Shown piece after piece: positions 1-11,650 of a DNA stretch of 64,000 nt. The notes beneath the pieces were generated by a model. It was not told where the DNA came from. It worked only from the letters and a program-made list of their open reading frames with translations, and made no database searches. Positions within the stretch are counted from its first letter, which is position 1. Each line of letters starts with the position of its first letter. The stretch lies in the NCBI GenBank assembly GCA_017354895.1, contig CP071499.1, positions 2,852,001-2,916,000 on the forward strand, in the 5' to 3' direction. This stretch comes from Podospora comata (Eukaryota > Ascomycota > Sordariomycetes > Sordariales > Podosporaceae). A program made the position numbers and the translations under genes.

Positions 1-2
1 AA

Positions 3-235
3 GCCGACGGTGAGAGGATGGCGAAGGATCTCGGTGCTGTCAAATATGTCGAGTGCAGTGCCCTCACGCAGTACAAGTTGAAGGATGTCTTTGATGAGGT
101 AGGTGATGGCAGAGTTCTTGCCTCGGAAAAGAAAAAACGAAAAAAAAAAACTGACAATTATTGCTCTAGGCTATTGTTGCTGCCTTAGAACCACCTACAC
201 CCAAGAAGAGCCGCCACAAGTGCCAGATTCTTTGA
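3..235 (+). CDS. cdc42: Rho-family GTPase Cdc42, 3' end only
   Basis: This is the carboxyl-terminal part of a Rho GTPase. The molecular switch controls polarity, actin organisation and tip growth at the plasma membrane. Two exons are visible: 3-98 (frame starts at base 3) and 170-235, separated by a 71-nt intron (99-169, GTAGGT...TAG). The visible 53 residues contain the guanine-binding SA motif (VECSALT) and the DVFDEAIVAAL helix. They end in a basic stretch (KKSRHK) and a CQIL CAAX box, where the final Leu predicts geranylgeranylation. Rac proteins normally read differently in this helix (AIRAVL), so I call Cdc42 rather than Rac. The switch regions and P-loop lie outside the window on the left. 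Confidence 0.9.
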
Positions 236-1562
236 GTCACGAGTTTGAATATATCTTGTTGTCTAGTCAAAATACCACCCAGGGTGGAAAGCAGCGTCAA
301 AGTTGGAAGAGCGAATCTGGACATTGATTTAACCCAGCCCTGTCTTCAGCAAACCAAATAGACCTCTGGCAGGTTGGGGGATTTCTAGAGATCAATGCAC
401 CATAGAGCGGCAACGCTACAGGCCTGGGATTTAGCATCATCATTATCGTCATCACACACACACACACACACCGATACCTACGCACCACTATTCTCATCCC
501 CCTCTCTACCTTGAACGGCAGCCTCGATCTTCAACGACGAACTATGCGCCAACGCCGTCCTTAGCTGCTTGGGTCCGGGACAGGCACGGGTAATTTCTGG
601 TATGGGAGATGCCCTCTCCGAAGCTGGGAACGAAGTGGTCAGGCTGGAACAGAGTTTCATTTTCTTCTACGGAATTTCCTCCCCCTCTTCCAAACCCAGT
701 CGAACAACTTCTTGGTATCTCTTCCACGGCCTGTTTAGCACATTTCTTCCTTCTTGATTCTATCCCCCTTCCCCTCCCCTTGTTGCTGCGCGGGTGGGCC
801 ATCGTGTAAGGCACCTGCTCCGAGAATACAGGAAGCTTTCGATAGGACAGTTTGGCGATTGGAGTGCAATTGAATCAAAGTTTACCATCTTTTTTTTTTG
901 TTTTGTTTACTTGTGCTGATTTTTTGATAACTCGGGGTATTGGAGAGCTACACTTGATTCTGACTGATTGATATCCGGGTCATGGATGTGTAACAGGTCT
1001 GAGCAAAAGTCTCCGCTGGTTTGTCTGCAAATCGGACGAGGGGTCTGATCGAGTTCTGAGATGAACACGGGGAGAGAATCACCCGAACTCGACAAACCAG
1101 GGAGAAATATCCTTTGGGTGCAGCTGCCAAAGAGTCGTAGTGTAGGACCGAGGTTGGTCTTATCTACAAAGAGGGCTTGGTATTTACTTCAAGGTTCACC
1201 GCCCTGACTCAATCCAGGAGGTGTCTTGTCTGTTTCTCACCCCTGGGGGCGAAGTTGATAAGGAAACGTGTTACAGGTGAATCATGTGAAACTTGATCTT
1301 ATCTTTTACAGGTTGTGGTTTTTGAGGGTTGCTTTGATAACAGATAGCTCTACCGACCACGGAAGGTGCGCGCCGTTGAGTCATTGGGGTTTTTTTTCCC
1401 TTGTGTGAGGGGTCTGGTCCCGTTCAATCGACAAGTGGTGCCCCGCCATACGCTTTTCTTCACCCCCACCATCTCCTTCTCCCTCTTCTTTTCTTTTCCC
1501 CCAACCACAAAAAGACACACACAGACATTACATACCTATCGTGACCACCAGCAGCCGCAATC
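236..1562. promoter_or_regulatory. Intergenic: cdc42 3' side and AsnRS upstream region
   Basis: No gene is supported here. There is a (CA)n run at 453-471, a T-run near 890 and a CT/CA-rich leader (about 1440-1550) directly before the AsnRS start. Five matches to the fungal GATA-factor site HGATAR lie between about 1156 and 1346 on both strands (see findings). The short ORFs in this stretch show no recognisable protein. Confidence 0.6.
453..471. repeat. (CA)n microsatellite
   Basis: Perfect CA dinucleotide run of about 9 units, in intergenic DNA downstream of cdc42. Confidence 0.95.
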
Positions 1563-3360
1563 ATGGCCGCGACCCAAGATCTCGCCGACCGCACCGCTGC
1601 CCAAAAGGTGTACATCGACCCCGCCTCGGGCAAAGACGACGCCTCGGCCGACGGCACCGAGGCCAAGCCCTTCCAGTCGCTGTATCACGCCCTCATCACC
1701 CACCTCGAGACCACCCCCGCGCCCACGTATCTGACGCTCGTCAAGAAGGAGGACGCTGCCACCTCGTGGGAGGAACCCGCCAAGTCTGCGCTCAAAAAGG
1801 CCGTCGGCCGCGTGGACGCGTACAAGAAGAAGCTGGCCAAGGAGAAGGACGCCGCGAGGAAGGAGGAGGAGGAGCGGCTGCAGAGGTTGAAGAACCTGGA
1901 GGACAGCAAGAAGATCGTCCTCAAGCAGGACGAGTCGCTCCCCAAGGCGGAGAGGATCAAGCTGAGCCAGAAGGACGAGGGGCTGATTGGGAAGAGGGTC
2001 AAGGTGTTTGGGCGGATTCACAGGATTAGGGTGCAGAAGGCGGCGACGTTTCTGGAGATCAAGGACGGGTATGGGAAGCTGCAGTGTATCCTTCCTGCTG
2101 GGGATCTGACCAGGAACCATGATGCGCTGTTGTTTGCGCAGGAGACTGCGCTGGCGGTGTATGGGCTGTTGAAGAGGGTTCCCGAGGGGGCTGAGGCGCC
2201 GGATGGGAGGGAGCTGCACGTGGATTATTTTGAGGTGGTGGGTGGTGCGCCGAGTGATTTGGAGGCGTTTAGCAACAAGGTTAGCAAGGATCAGGACCCG
2301 TGGGAGGCGAGCATGTTGGACAACAGGCATTTGGTGCTGAGGGGGGACAATGCGAGCGCGGTGATGAAGTTGAGGGAGGCGATTGAGCTGGCGTTTGTGG
2401 ATAGTTATAGGGAGATGGAGTTCACCAAGGTGTCGCCTCCTGCCATGGTCCAGACTCAGGTTGAGGGTGGTTCTACTCTTTTCGGGTTTCCCTACTATGG
2501 TGAGGAGGCTTACCTTACCCAGTCTTCTCAGCTGTACCTCGAGACTGTGATCCAGTCGCTCGGCAACGTCTACTGTATTGAGAAGTCTTTCAGAGCCGAG
2601 AAGTCGCTCACCCGCCGCCATCTATCCGAGTACACGCACGTCGAGGCCGAGATGGACTTTATCGAATTTGACGACCTGCTCGAGCACATTGAGGAGCTGA
2701 TTTGCCGCGTCGTCGACAAGGTGCTTGCCAACCCTACCTCTGCGGCCTACCTCAAGCTTCTCAACCCCGGCTTCCAGAAGCCGAGCAGGCCGTTTATGCG
2801 GATGAGGTACGCCGACGCGATCGACTGGCTCAACGCGCAGGAGGAGCCGATTCTCAACGAGGAGGGCAAGCCCCACGTGTTTGGTGACGACATTGCCGAG
2901 GCTGCGGAGAGAAAGATGACGGACATTATCAACCGGCCCATCTTCTTGACGCATTTCCCTGTCGAGATCAAGGCGTTTTACATGCAGAAGGACCCCAAAG
3001 ACTTGAGGGTGACGGAGTCGGTGGATGTGCTGATGCCGGGGGTGGGTGAGATTGTGGGCGGGTCGATGAGGATGTTTGATTATGAGGAGTTGATTGAGGC
3101 GTATAAGAAGAATGATATTGGGCATGAGCCTTACTACTGGTATGTGTTCTTAGGCCGGGGGGTGGGGGAGGGTTAGAGGATGATGATGATGCTAATATGA
3201 TGATGGTTATTATAGGTACACGGAGCAGAGAAAGTACGGCACCAGCCCGCACGGTGGGTATGGGTTGGGGTTGGAGCGGTTTATTGCTTGGATTGCGAAC
3301 CAGCACACTGTGAGGACGTGCAGTTTGTATCCTAGATTTATGGGGCGTGCGAAGCCTTAG
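1563..3360 (+). CDS. Asparaginyl-tRNA synthetase, cytosolic (AsnRS)
   Basis: This enzyme charges tRNA-Asn with asparagine for cytosolic translation. It has two exons, 1563-3139 and 3216-3360, and the 76-nt intron has a clear GTATGT donor. The product is 573 aa. A Lys/Glu-rich amino-terminal extension (about residues 1-130) is typical of eukaryotic AsnRS. An OB-fold anticodon domain follows ([13 protein letters not shown]..., about 140-240) and then a class II catalytic core. Motif 2 is visible as SFRAEKS with the following [13 protein letters not shown]. Motif 3 (GYGLGLERF) lies in exon 2, followed by the expected end [18 protein letters not shown]. The start ATG sits in a good context (AATCATGG) after a CT-rich leader. 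Length and domain order agree with the fungal DED81-type enzyme. Confidence 0.95.
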
Positions 3361-4050
3361 AGAAAGGGTGAACTGGGATGGGGTTCTTTTAGAGAGGAGG
3401 GGAAAAAAGAAGGCTTGGAGTTTGGGGGATGAGGTTAGGCTTTAGGTTTACATTTTAGTCTTTCTGTCATAGATGAAAAGATTGATTTAGATGTTATGGG
3501 TTTGAGTGGTGATGTGTGTGTCATGCTGTTTGGATTCCATCCGGCGGCGAGGGAGCTATCAACGCCAAGATGCAAGAGAACTCGGACTATGTAAATTTGA
3601 AGGAGATGAATAGCGTTGTTGTTTGTTTTATGCCATGAGTGTGGCTGCGGTGCAGTCGGGGGCTGGATGATGAGGTCAAAGTCGTGGTTGTTGAAGATTA
3701 GCCCATCCCTAACCCTAATCTTGAAGTTGTGCAAAATGGATGATGAGATGCCTTTTTTTATATTATTTTTTTTCAAAAAAAAACCTCTCATTGGTTGGAT
3801 TCGTATTTGTTTTGTTTCGAACCCAATGGATTACATATATATAGGCATGTTGCCTACGTTGAAGGAATCAGGCGAAGGTACTCGGCCGAGTCAAATTGGC
3901 CACAGTTGAGGAGAACCACATCTTCGGGTTTTGGGGTGGCAAATCCTTTGGGGGAAAGACGGCGCAGTTCTTTTGTTCCTTTTCCAGGTTCTCGGGTTTG
4001 ACTCTGTATGATACAGATGTGAGGATTTGTTTGGGTTAACTGATCAACAA

Positions 4051-4083
4051 CAGGCAGGCAGGCAGGCAGGTAGGCGGGCGGGT
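4051..4083. repeat. CAGG-type tetranucleotide repeat
   Basis: About five perfect CAGG units grade into TAGG/CGGG variants. The repeat is intergenic. Confidence 0.9.
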
Positions 4084-4340
4084 AGATCTGGACCCTTGAA
4101 TATCTGTCTTTCCAGGATGGACGGGGATAATATCTGAAACGGGTGGTTTCGGGGGAGAGGACCCTGGGGGCTTGTGGGTTATGATTCTAGAAAGGGTGGG
4201 ATATCATGCGAATATCCATGCATACGGGACAGAGTGAAAGAGTGTTTCTTTCAGACTTGAGTCTTGGGTAAATACGGAATGCGTAGCCGTTGATAAGCCT
4301 TGTTGGGGCCCAATGTGCGTGTGGTCAAGTGATTCGGGCG

Positions 4341-4366
4341 TCCATCCATCCATCCATCCATCCATC
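4341..4366. repeat. TCCA tetranucleotide repeat
   Basis: Six consecutive TCCA-type units in intergenic DNA. Confidence 0.9.
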
Positions 4367-5600
4367 TATTCAGGGGTAGTATCAAGTTCGGCGGTCTGGA
4401 TAAGGCGGCCACCACCGCGGTACCTGCATCAGCCATTGGCGATTCCTGACCATCCAAATGCGAGCATTATTTTTCTCGACTTTTTAACAGAATTTTTATG
4501 TCGGGTGTGTATGTACTGACCTATGCAACCTGCAGGCGCCTACATACCTAGTGAAGCAAAATGTTGAATGGTGCCACGAAGACATTTTGGTCTTTTTTTT
4601 TTCTTTTTTTTCTTCTTCCCACCGAAGCTTTCTTGCAACGGTGGGTTGTTTGGTTTTAGTTTAGGTTGCACAAAACACACAGAGTGGAGAGAGAGAGGTG
4701 AGAATGCTTGGGGCGTTATTTCCCCTGGTTTCACCACACCACTACCTTACCCCAGGTAACGGTCTTGTTCTCTTGGTGCTATGGAGAACTATTTTGGGGT
4801 GTGTGGTTGGGGAAAGTTAAAGTTTCGATTCATTGAAGTGTGGGATCTAAAACTCAATTGCAAAAAGATGCTAATTCGTGGCAGGGCGACGTAATTCATG
4901 GGGGAACGGGGAAAAAAACGGTGCCCGGACTCCCGGAAATTGATATTGGGAAGGATTTCGATAGGGTAAGGTGAGTAAAAAAGAACAGAACAACTGCTGA
5001 GATGTGAGAGAGAGACAAGGTCAGCCCAGCCAAAATAATGGCTGGGCCCAATCGGGAGAATTGAATGGTAAAATGTGACAAAGATTGGGATGGCTTGGTT
5101 CGGAGGCAATGATGATGAGGCGGGTGGTGGTGGTGGTCCGGGTGGGACGGGCGGTCGGGAGGTCGGGAGAGAGCGCGGAACGGGCAGACTGTGGCCACGG
5201 ACACTGCTTGCGTTGCTTGCAGATGATTTCTTTCTTGTTGTTCAGACATTGTCCGTGAAGAGAGGATTGTGATTGTCTGTCTGTCTCGTGAGGTCTGGAC
5301 TCTGAAGCGAAAGCCTCGTGCCGCCAAGTCTCGGATTATGGTACCTGGACACGGTGAGAGCAAGACGCAAGAGACAAGACAAAAAGAGAGGGGCAATCGA
5401 TGTCGTCTTGGTCGTCGTCTTCAGATGGACTCGACGGGAAGAGGCATGATGACATGTCCTTCAACGGTAGGGACAATGCAGAAGAAATGCGTGGTCTTGT
5501 GCTGGGCCGACCCCATTCCCCTACCTTAAGGCGACGCTGGTTGCAATGCTGAGCGGCAGGGGGGAACTCCTGAGGGTACTTTTAGGCCAAGTATCTCATG

Positions 5601-6403
5601 CATACTAGTGACTAGCCACAGTGACTTCGGACAAAGGTACGGCGCTAAGTGGCCAGGCAATTAAAGCTCCATCCACTTCACCTTCTTGTCCTTGCCAATC
5701 TTTCACCTCTCCCCTTTTTTCGCTCCGTCCTGAGCGTCCTCTCTCTTTTATTGTCGCTGGCACCTCTCGCTTCTTCATTTTTGTTGCCGCCTTTCCTCCG
5801 CCTTCTAACCTACCCAACTTGCCTTTTCTTTCCCTTCGGCATCATTCTTTTTACTATATCCTAGGTAATAATTCTTTGGAGCCGCCCACGCAACCCCTTG
5901 ACTTGACCCCTAGTCGACGACCATCTCAACCCACCCTTCGTCGACACCCGTCTTCAGAGAACTCTCTCGCTCTCTGGGACTGGACCTAAAGTCCTCGCTC
6001 GTCGAATCGATTATACGATAACAACTTTAATACGAAGCATCCTTCTTTGTTCGAAATCGCCAACAGGCCGCACGAAGACGTTCCTGGGTCCTTTCGGTCG
6101 GCCAGCCACACGTCGGACCCCTCGGTCAATTGGGTCGTCGTCTTTCATTGATAGCCAGCATTTTCTTTCACACGAATCTGCCACGCTTCTCCCGCTTTTT
6201 TAGCCCGTCTTTGCCCTCTGAAAAAGACAAAATACACTTGGTGAACAGGGGAGGGATTCGCTTCACCGCATCTTCCGGGGGCCATACATTCCAGCACGCG
6301 TCTGTTTCTTCCCGTGCCTCTCACCAGGCACGTCTAATCCTTCAAAACGGCGGTTCTATCTCACGTCACCAGGGACAGTCTTGTCCCCCCGCATCTTCTC
6401 GGG
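5601..6403 (+). promoter_or_regulatory. ATG-free CT-rich leader of the RRM gene
   Basis: Between the ATG at 5598 and the proposed start at 6404 there is not a single ATG on the plus strand, a gap of about 800 nt. The first half is strongly pyrimidine-rich, as in fungal transcription start regions. I read this as promoter end plus a long 5' leader, with transcription starting somewhere around 5650-5850. A possible leader intron donor (CTAGGTAATAA, near 5862) is not certain. Confidence 0.55.
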
Positions 6404-6583
6404 ATGCAGGATATCTCTGCCCCCCAGACGGGGTCTAGCAGCCACCGTTTCGGCCACGCCTCCAAGCCCTCCAACAGCGATACTGGCTTTTCCCACGGTG
6501 CCTTTGCCTCCAACATCTCTGGCTTTGCCGACAGGCATCCGAGACGCGGAAACATTCCGACCATCAACACCCAGCCTGTCTCT

Positions 6584-6636
<53 letters not shown>

Positions 6637-8857
6637 GCAGCAGCAATATAACCAACAGCAGCAGCAGCAGAACCATCACAATGGCGAGCTGACTTCTCCT
6701 GGCACTGGTTTCGAGTTTGCCTCGCTGCTGCCGTCCCAGCTTCTCCTCAGCCCCTTCCAGCCCGGCACTCCTGCCGCATTTGCGAGCCCTCATTTCCAGA
6801 ATGTGAGCAGCTTCCAGCAGCTTCAGCAGCAAAACCTTCAGCAGCAGAATGGCGCGTCGAGCCCGATCCAGCAGAGCATTTCTTCCCAGATGTACGGCGG
6901 AATCGTCTCTCCTTCAGCTTATGGCGCCCCCCAGTTCTATTCGCCCCAGTCGCCCACGGCGTCTTTTAACAATATGGCTGGCCTGCAGATGCCCGTTCAG
7001 CCTGCTTCTCCCATGCCGATGACACCGGGTCTTGTGACTGGTACCAGTAGAACTGTGTACCTGGGCAACATCCCCCCTGACACTTCGGCCGAGGAGATTT
7101 TGGGCCACGTTCGCAGCGGTCAGATCGAGTCGGTCCGTCTTCTTCCCGATAAGAACTGCGCCTTCATCTCGTTCCTGGACCCCGCCTCGGCCACTCACTT
7201 CCACTCTGATGCCATCTTGAAAAAGCTCTGCATCAAGGGACAGGATATCAAGATTGGCTGGGGCAAGCCCTCGCAGGTGCCCACCTCGGTTCACCTGGCT
7301 GTTCAGCAGTCTGGTGCTTCCAGAAATGTGTACCTCGGCAACCTGCCCGAGGACATTTCCGAGGAGGAACTTCGTGAGGATCTCGGCAAGTTTGGTGCCA
7401 TTGATACCATCAAGATTGTGCGCGAGAAGAACATTGCCTTTGTGCACTTCTTGTCCATTGCCAATGCCATCAAGGCCGTCTCTCAGCTTCCCCAGGAAGC
7501 CAAGTGGCAGGCGCCCCGCAGGGTGTACTATGGCAAGGACCGGTGCGCCTATGTGTCCAAGACTCAGCAGCAGAATGCCGCCCAGTACCTTGGAATCGCC
7601 CCTGGCTATGCCCACATGTTGACGGGTGCCGACCGTGACTTGATTTCCAGCGCCCTGGCTCAGCAGTCGGTCGCTGCCGCTGCCGTAGCCACGACGGCCG
7701 GTGGCATCACCAACCTGGGCAACCGGACCATTTACCTCGGCAACATTCATCCTGAGACCACCATCGAGGAGATTTGCAATGTTGTTCGCGGCGGTCTTTT
7801 GCACCACATCCGTTACATTCCCGACAAGCACATCTGCTTTGTGACCTTTATTGATCCCACAGCTGCTGCGTCTTTCTATGCCCTCAGCAACCTGCAGGGT
7901 CTGATGATTCACAACCGCAGACTCAAGATTGGCTGGGGCAAGCACTCTGGTGCTCTCCCTCCCGCCATTGCCCTGGCTGTCAGCGGTGGTGCTTCGCGCA
8001 ATGTGTACATTGGTAACCTCGATGAGACCTGGACCGAAGACAGACTGAGACAGGATTTCTCCGAGTACGGTGAGATTGAGCTGGTCAACACGCTGCGTGA
8101 GAAGAGCTGCGCGTTTGTCAACTTCACCAACATTGCCAACGCCATCAAGGCTATCGAAGCTGTCCGTGGAAAGGAGGAGTACAGGAAGTTCAAGGTCAAC
8201 TTTGGCAAGGATCGTTGCGGCAACCCGCCCCGCCAGCTCCAGCAGCAGGTTCAGCAGTCCCCTCGTGGCGAGCAGGTGCCTTCCCCTTCGGCCAACGGGT
8301 CTAGCCAGAGCGGCCACTCGCCCACCGGCAACGGTCACAACCAGCAGAACGGCCAGGCTGCTGCCGCCTTGTTCAACCAGAACAGCAACCCCTTGACCAT
8401 GTATCTCACTCATGTGTCTCATCAGGCCCAGCAGCAACAACAGCACCAGCACCACCAGCTGGCCGCTCAACAGGCCGCTCTGTTCGGCACTGCTCAGTCT
8501 TCGCCCAACGAGCCCGGTATCTCCCTCGAGGTTCCCCAGGGTCATGGAGGCATGGGCCACCAGCAGTCGGCCAGCATTTCCAACGGCTACGCCACCAGCT
8601 CTGGTGCGACCACCATCGGCGGTCTTCTCGCTCCCGTCAACACCAGGGGCTCTCACAACCGGGCCGTCAGCTTGCCAGTATTAGCCCCCGGCTTCGAGAA
8701 CGGCGTTGGAAACGGCAACATGGGCGGCGGAAACGATGATGGCCAGCGCCGTGGGCACCAGTACCAGGCCAGCTACGGTGGCATGGGATCCGGTTTCGGG
8801 TTGGCCATTCAGGGAAACATGAATGGATGGACTGTTGAGGAGGAGGTTGTCAACTAA
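6404..8857 (+). CDS. nrd1: Four-RRM RNA-binding protein, Nrd1/Mrn1 type
   Basis: This intronless gene encodes an 817-aa post-transcriptional regulator resembling fission yeast Nrd1 (negative regulator of differentiation) and budding yeast Mrn1. These proteins bind mRNAs and delay sexual differentiation or act in stress granules and cytokinesis. An amino-terminal low-complexity region holds a polyQ tract (about residues 62-88, mainly CAG codons). Four RRMs follow, starting near residues 216 (RTVYLGNIPP), 307 (RNVYLGNLPE), 441 (RTIYLGNIHP) and 533 (RNVYIGNLDE). Each has an RNP2-like first strand and an RNP1-like strand (CAFISF, IAFVHF, ICFVTF, CAFVNF). RRMs 1 and 3 resemble each other, as do 2 and 4, which suggests a duplicated pair. 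The tail is Gln/Asn/Gly-rich. The start is the first ATG after a long ATG-free leader, which supports it. Confidence 0.88.
6587..6670. repeat. CAG/CAA tract encoding polyQ
   Basis: The run of CAG with some CAA codons lies inside the RRM gene and is broken once by a Tyr-Asn pair. Its length is likely to vary between strains. Confidence 0.9.
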
Positions 8858-9380
8858 GGGAAGACCGAGGCAGAGAGAGAGAGAGAGAGAGCATGGACAA
8901 AAGGGGGTGGGAATTGGGATCCAAAGTTTTTATTATTTTTTATACTTGAGGGTATTTGTTTGTAATCTTGCTCTTTTTTTTTTTAATTGGGTGATAGCTC
9001 TTGTTTCACTTTCGTTTTTTCTTGTTTATCTACCCATGTGTTGTTGTTGCTTCTTTTGCAAAACCCTTCGCTCCTTGTAATAAGCCCATTCTGTTTTTTT
9101 TTTTTTCGATTGTATCTTTTTTGGTTGTTTTTTTTGGCATTTCTCTTAACTTTCAAATCCCGAAAATGAAAAGTCCAGGTGGGAGGAGGGTGAAGGGGGG
9201 AAATGATATATGCACTATTTTTGGGAGGGAGAGATGGATGGCATGGTAGCAAGGCAATTTGGCAACCACGGTAGTTTTGGATTTGGCATACGGGGAGGGT
9301 AGGGTGGTGGTGACATGGTTGGAGTTGGGAGTGAGGGGGTGATAGGTTAGAGAGTGAATTGAAGGGTATGAATTACTTTT

Positions 9381-9402
9381 GTGTGTGTGTGTGTGTGTGT
9401 GT
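9381..9402. repeat. (GT)11 microsatellite
   Basis: Perfect GT run of 22 nt upstream of MIS12. Confidence 0.95.
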
Positions 9403-9611
9403 TCTTGTGATGATGTGTGATGTGTGGTATGTGAGGAATGTGCACGGTATGAGAAAGGGGGGTTGTTTTGTTTGATGGGTCGTGAGTGTGAGGGGGGATG
9501 GGAAGGGTAACCCTAACCCTTATTTGGGAAGGTAAGACGCGACTGAGACGCGTCGTCGGATTTTGTTCAACGTCATTTTTGTCAAGGTCGATTTTGGGGG
9601 GGAAAGGGGGG

Positions 9612-9662
9612 ACACTTTTTGTTCGTTCACACTTTTTGTTCGTTCACACCTTTTGTTCGCTT
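9612..9662. repeat. 17-bp tandem repeat, three units
   Basis: The unit ACACTTTTTGTTCGTTC occurs twice perfectly at 9612-9645 and a third time with small changes at 9646-9662. The array ends about 80 bp before the MIS12 start codon. Confidence 0.9.
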
Positions 9663-9741
9663 TTTTGCCGTTGCGCGTGTTTTCGGTCACTTTTCAAAGG
9701 AGAAGTTTATGTCCTGATCAAAAGAGAAAGTTTCGCACATT

Positions 9742-10838
9742 ATGGCGAGCCGATCCGACACTGAGCTCTTGACTGAGCACTTTGGGTATCCCCCCGTGGT
9801 ATGTTTTAACCATCACCCCCCCCCCCCCACCCCTTCTCCCTTCCCTTTACTTTTCCTGTCCTCCTGCCCCTATACCTTCTCTGCATCTAACCGTGTCCAT
9901 AGAGCCTGCTAGACCTGATAATCAACACAACCAACACCCTAGCCGACCGCGCCCTCACTTCAATCGAATCCGGGCTCTTGAACGCGCCCCCCTCCGCGCT
10001 CGGGTTCCGACCCCCGGCGTTTTCCTCCCCTGCCGACAGCCACCGGAACGAAGTCGAGGAGGGGGTGCATAAGCTCGAGACATTGCTGTTCGCGGCGCTG
10101 GACAAGAACTTTGACAAATTCGAAATCTACACCATGCGCTTTCTTTTGACTGTTAACCCTGAGGACGAGCCATACACCACGCTGTCGCACTACAGGGGGT
10201 TGGATTTTGAAGCCGGAGAGGAGGAGGTGGGAGTCCGGGGGGTGAACGAGATCAGGAGGAGACTGCAGGAGAGTATGAAATTGGGTGTTATGCTCGAGGC
10301 GGAGAGGGCGAGGAATGAGGGGTTGCTGGGGGAGTTGAGACGGTTGGTTGGGACACAGGGGGGGGTTAAATCTGAGGGGAATGAGGGGGGGAAAGAGAAG
10401 TCGGTTTTTGGGTTTCTGGCTGAGGGACGGAGGGGGCTGGAGGGGGTGGACAGGGAGAGGCCGTTGGAGACGACGGCGAGGTTTGGGAGGAGTCAGCTGG
10501 GGAGCTTGAGGGAGTTGAGTGTGGGGTTGGGGGGGCTGCTGCCGCGGTTGGCGCAGGAGACGGCGGCGCAGGATGGGGGAGCAACAACGAGGGATTGGAG
10601 GAGGGAGAGGCTGGAATATGTCGAGGCTGCTGCGAGGAGGCATTTGGAAAATGTGAGGGGGTTGGAGTTGACGAGGGACGGGGCGGTGAGGGATGATAAT
10701 GCTGAGATGGTGGTCGGGGGGCCGAAGACGATGGAGGTGGGGGATTTGGAACGGGTGGTTGGGTTGCTCGGGGTGGGGGAAGCAGAAGAAAAGGGGACGG
10801 GGAAGGAGGCGGAGGGGGATAGGATGGATGAGTCTTGA
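9742..10838 (+). CDS. mis12: Kinetochore protein Mis12/Mtw1
   Basis: This is a subunit of the MIND/Mis12 complex, which links the inner kinetochore (CENP-C, CENP-T) to the Ndc80 complex. There are two exons, 9742-9798 and 9903-10838; the 104-nt intron has a GTATGT donor and a long C-run. The product is 330 aa. The amino terminus (ELLTEHFGYPPVSLLDLIINTTN) matches the Mis12 family start, and a helical segment with ETLLFAALDKNFDKFEIYTMR follows. The rest is Glu/Arg/Gly-rich and probably helical. Exon 1 was placed by this family match because the first 19 codons are separated from the long second exon. The long ORF on the opposite strand is a shadow of the GC-biased codons. Confidence 0.88.
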
Positions 10839-11650
10839 TTTCTCTTGTTTTATCTGTGGGCAGGCGCTTGGGATGGTAGGCTGTGATGGGTGAATGTTGT
10901 GATACCAGTGAACATGGCGGTTGATTTGTTTTCTTTGTGGTACTCTCATGCACGAACGAGTAAGACTCTGTTTGCTAATGATGTTTTTGTTTGATGCCCT
11001 AAGCTCGCAATATCGAGCCTCACTAAACTCAAATGAACCGAATAATCAGTTATCGGTTCAACATGTCACAGAAATACAAAGCACATAACACACCAACTAT
11101 CTGTAAGATATCACCCGCCACCACCTCCCAGCAGCGGCATATATTAGATTCTACATACATTACCCTTCTATATTTCCATAACCCTAACATCCCATATATA
11201 CTCTCCTTTTCCTTACCACCCCCAGCATATACATATTCCCTCCCCACCATCAACAACAATCTTCTTCTTGTAACTCTTTCCTACCACAATCCCTCTCAAC
11301 CATCTCTCTTAAATCATGATGGTAACCTGATACCAAAAATAAATAATGTAAACACCATGTCATGCCGACCATGCATCACGTTATTGTCATAACGTGTTTG
11401 TTCCCTGTACATAAACGCCACGAACCCTCATCAAACACCAACTACCATCAACAACGAAAATGAGAAAAACACACATAAACACGCCCACCCTGTCTAGGAT
11501 AAAACCCATTTGCTATGGTATGCTCGTGTTGAGTAAACCGGGGGTATAATTCTCGAAACGAGCGAAAATGAAACAAACCCTGTAAAAAAAGAAAAAGAAA
11601 AATTTAACACAAAAAAAACCGCCATGTTTTTAAAACCCTCAAGCCCAAGT
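10839..11650. other. Intergenic between two convergent genes
   Basis: This stretch lies between the 3' ends of MIS12 (+) and the TRK transporter (-). It is A/T-richer than its flanks and contains only short unsupported ORFs. It presumably holds both 3' UTRs. Confidence 0.6.

Larger units (their letters stand above)
3361..5600. other. Intergenic, no gene seen
   Basis: The stretch is 2.2 kb with only short ORFs that lack recognisable domains. It holds simple repeats (CAGG at 4051-4083, TCCA at 4341-4366), several T-runs, and a telomere-like CCCTAACCCTAA at about 3708-3720. It probably contains the 3' UTR of AsnRS and the distal promoter of the RRM gene. Confidence 0.6.
8858..9741. promoter_or_regulatory. 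Intergenic between RRM gene and MIS12
   Basis: The first part is a T-rich 3' UTR region preceded by a GA run (8874-8891). The second part is the MIS12 upstream region. It carries (GT)11 at 9381-9402, a telomere-like AACCCTAACCC at about 9508-9519 and a three-unit 17-bp tandem repeat at 9612-9662. No gene is seen. Confidence 0.6.

Noticed and set aside
1536-2621. 361-codon minus-strand ORF opposite AsnRS
   Set aside because: It is a shadow of a GC-rich, biased coding sequence; no domain.
6914-8656. 580-codon minus-strand ORF opposite the RRM gene
   Set aside because: The plus strand has four clear RRMs; the antisense translation has no recognisable fold.
9960-10949. 329-codon minus-strand ORF opposite MIS12
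   Set aside because: Pro/Arg/His-rich low complexity, caused by the Gly/Glu-rich sense strand.
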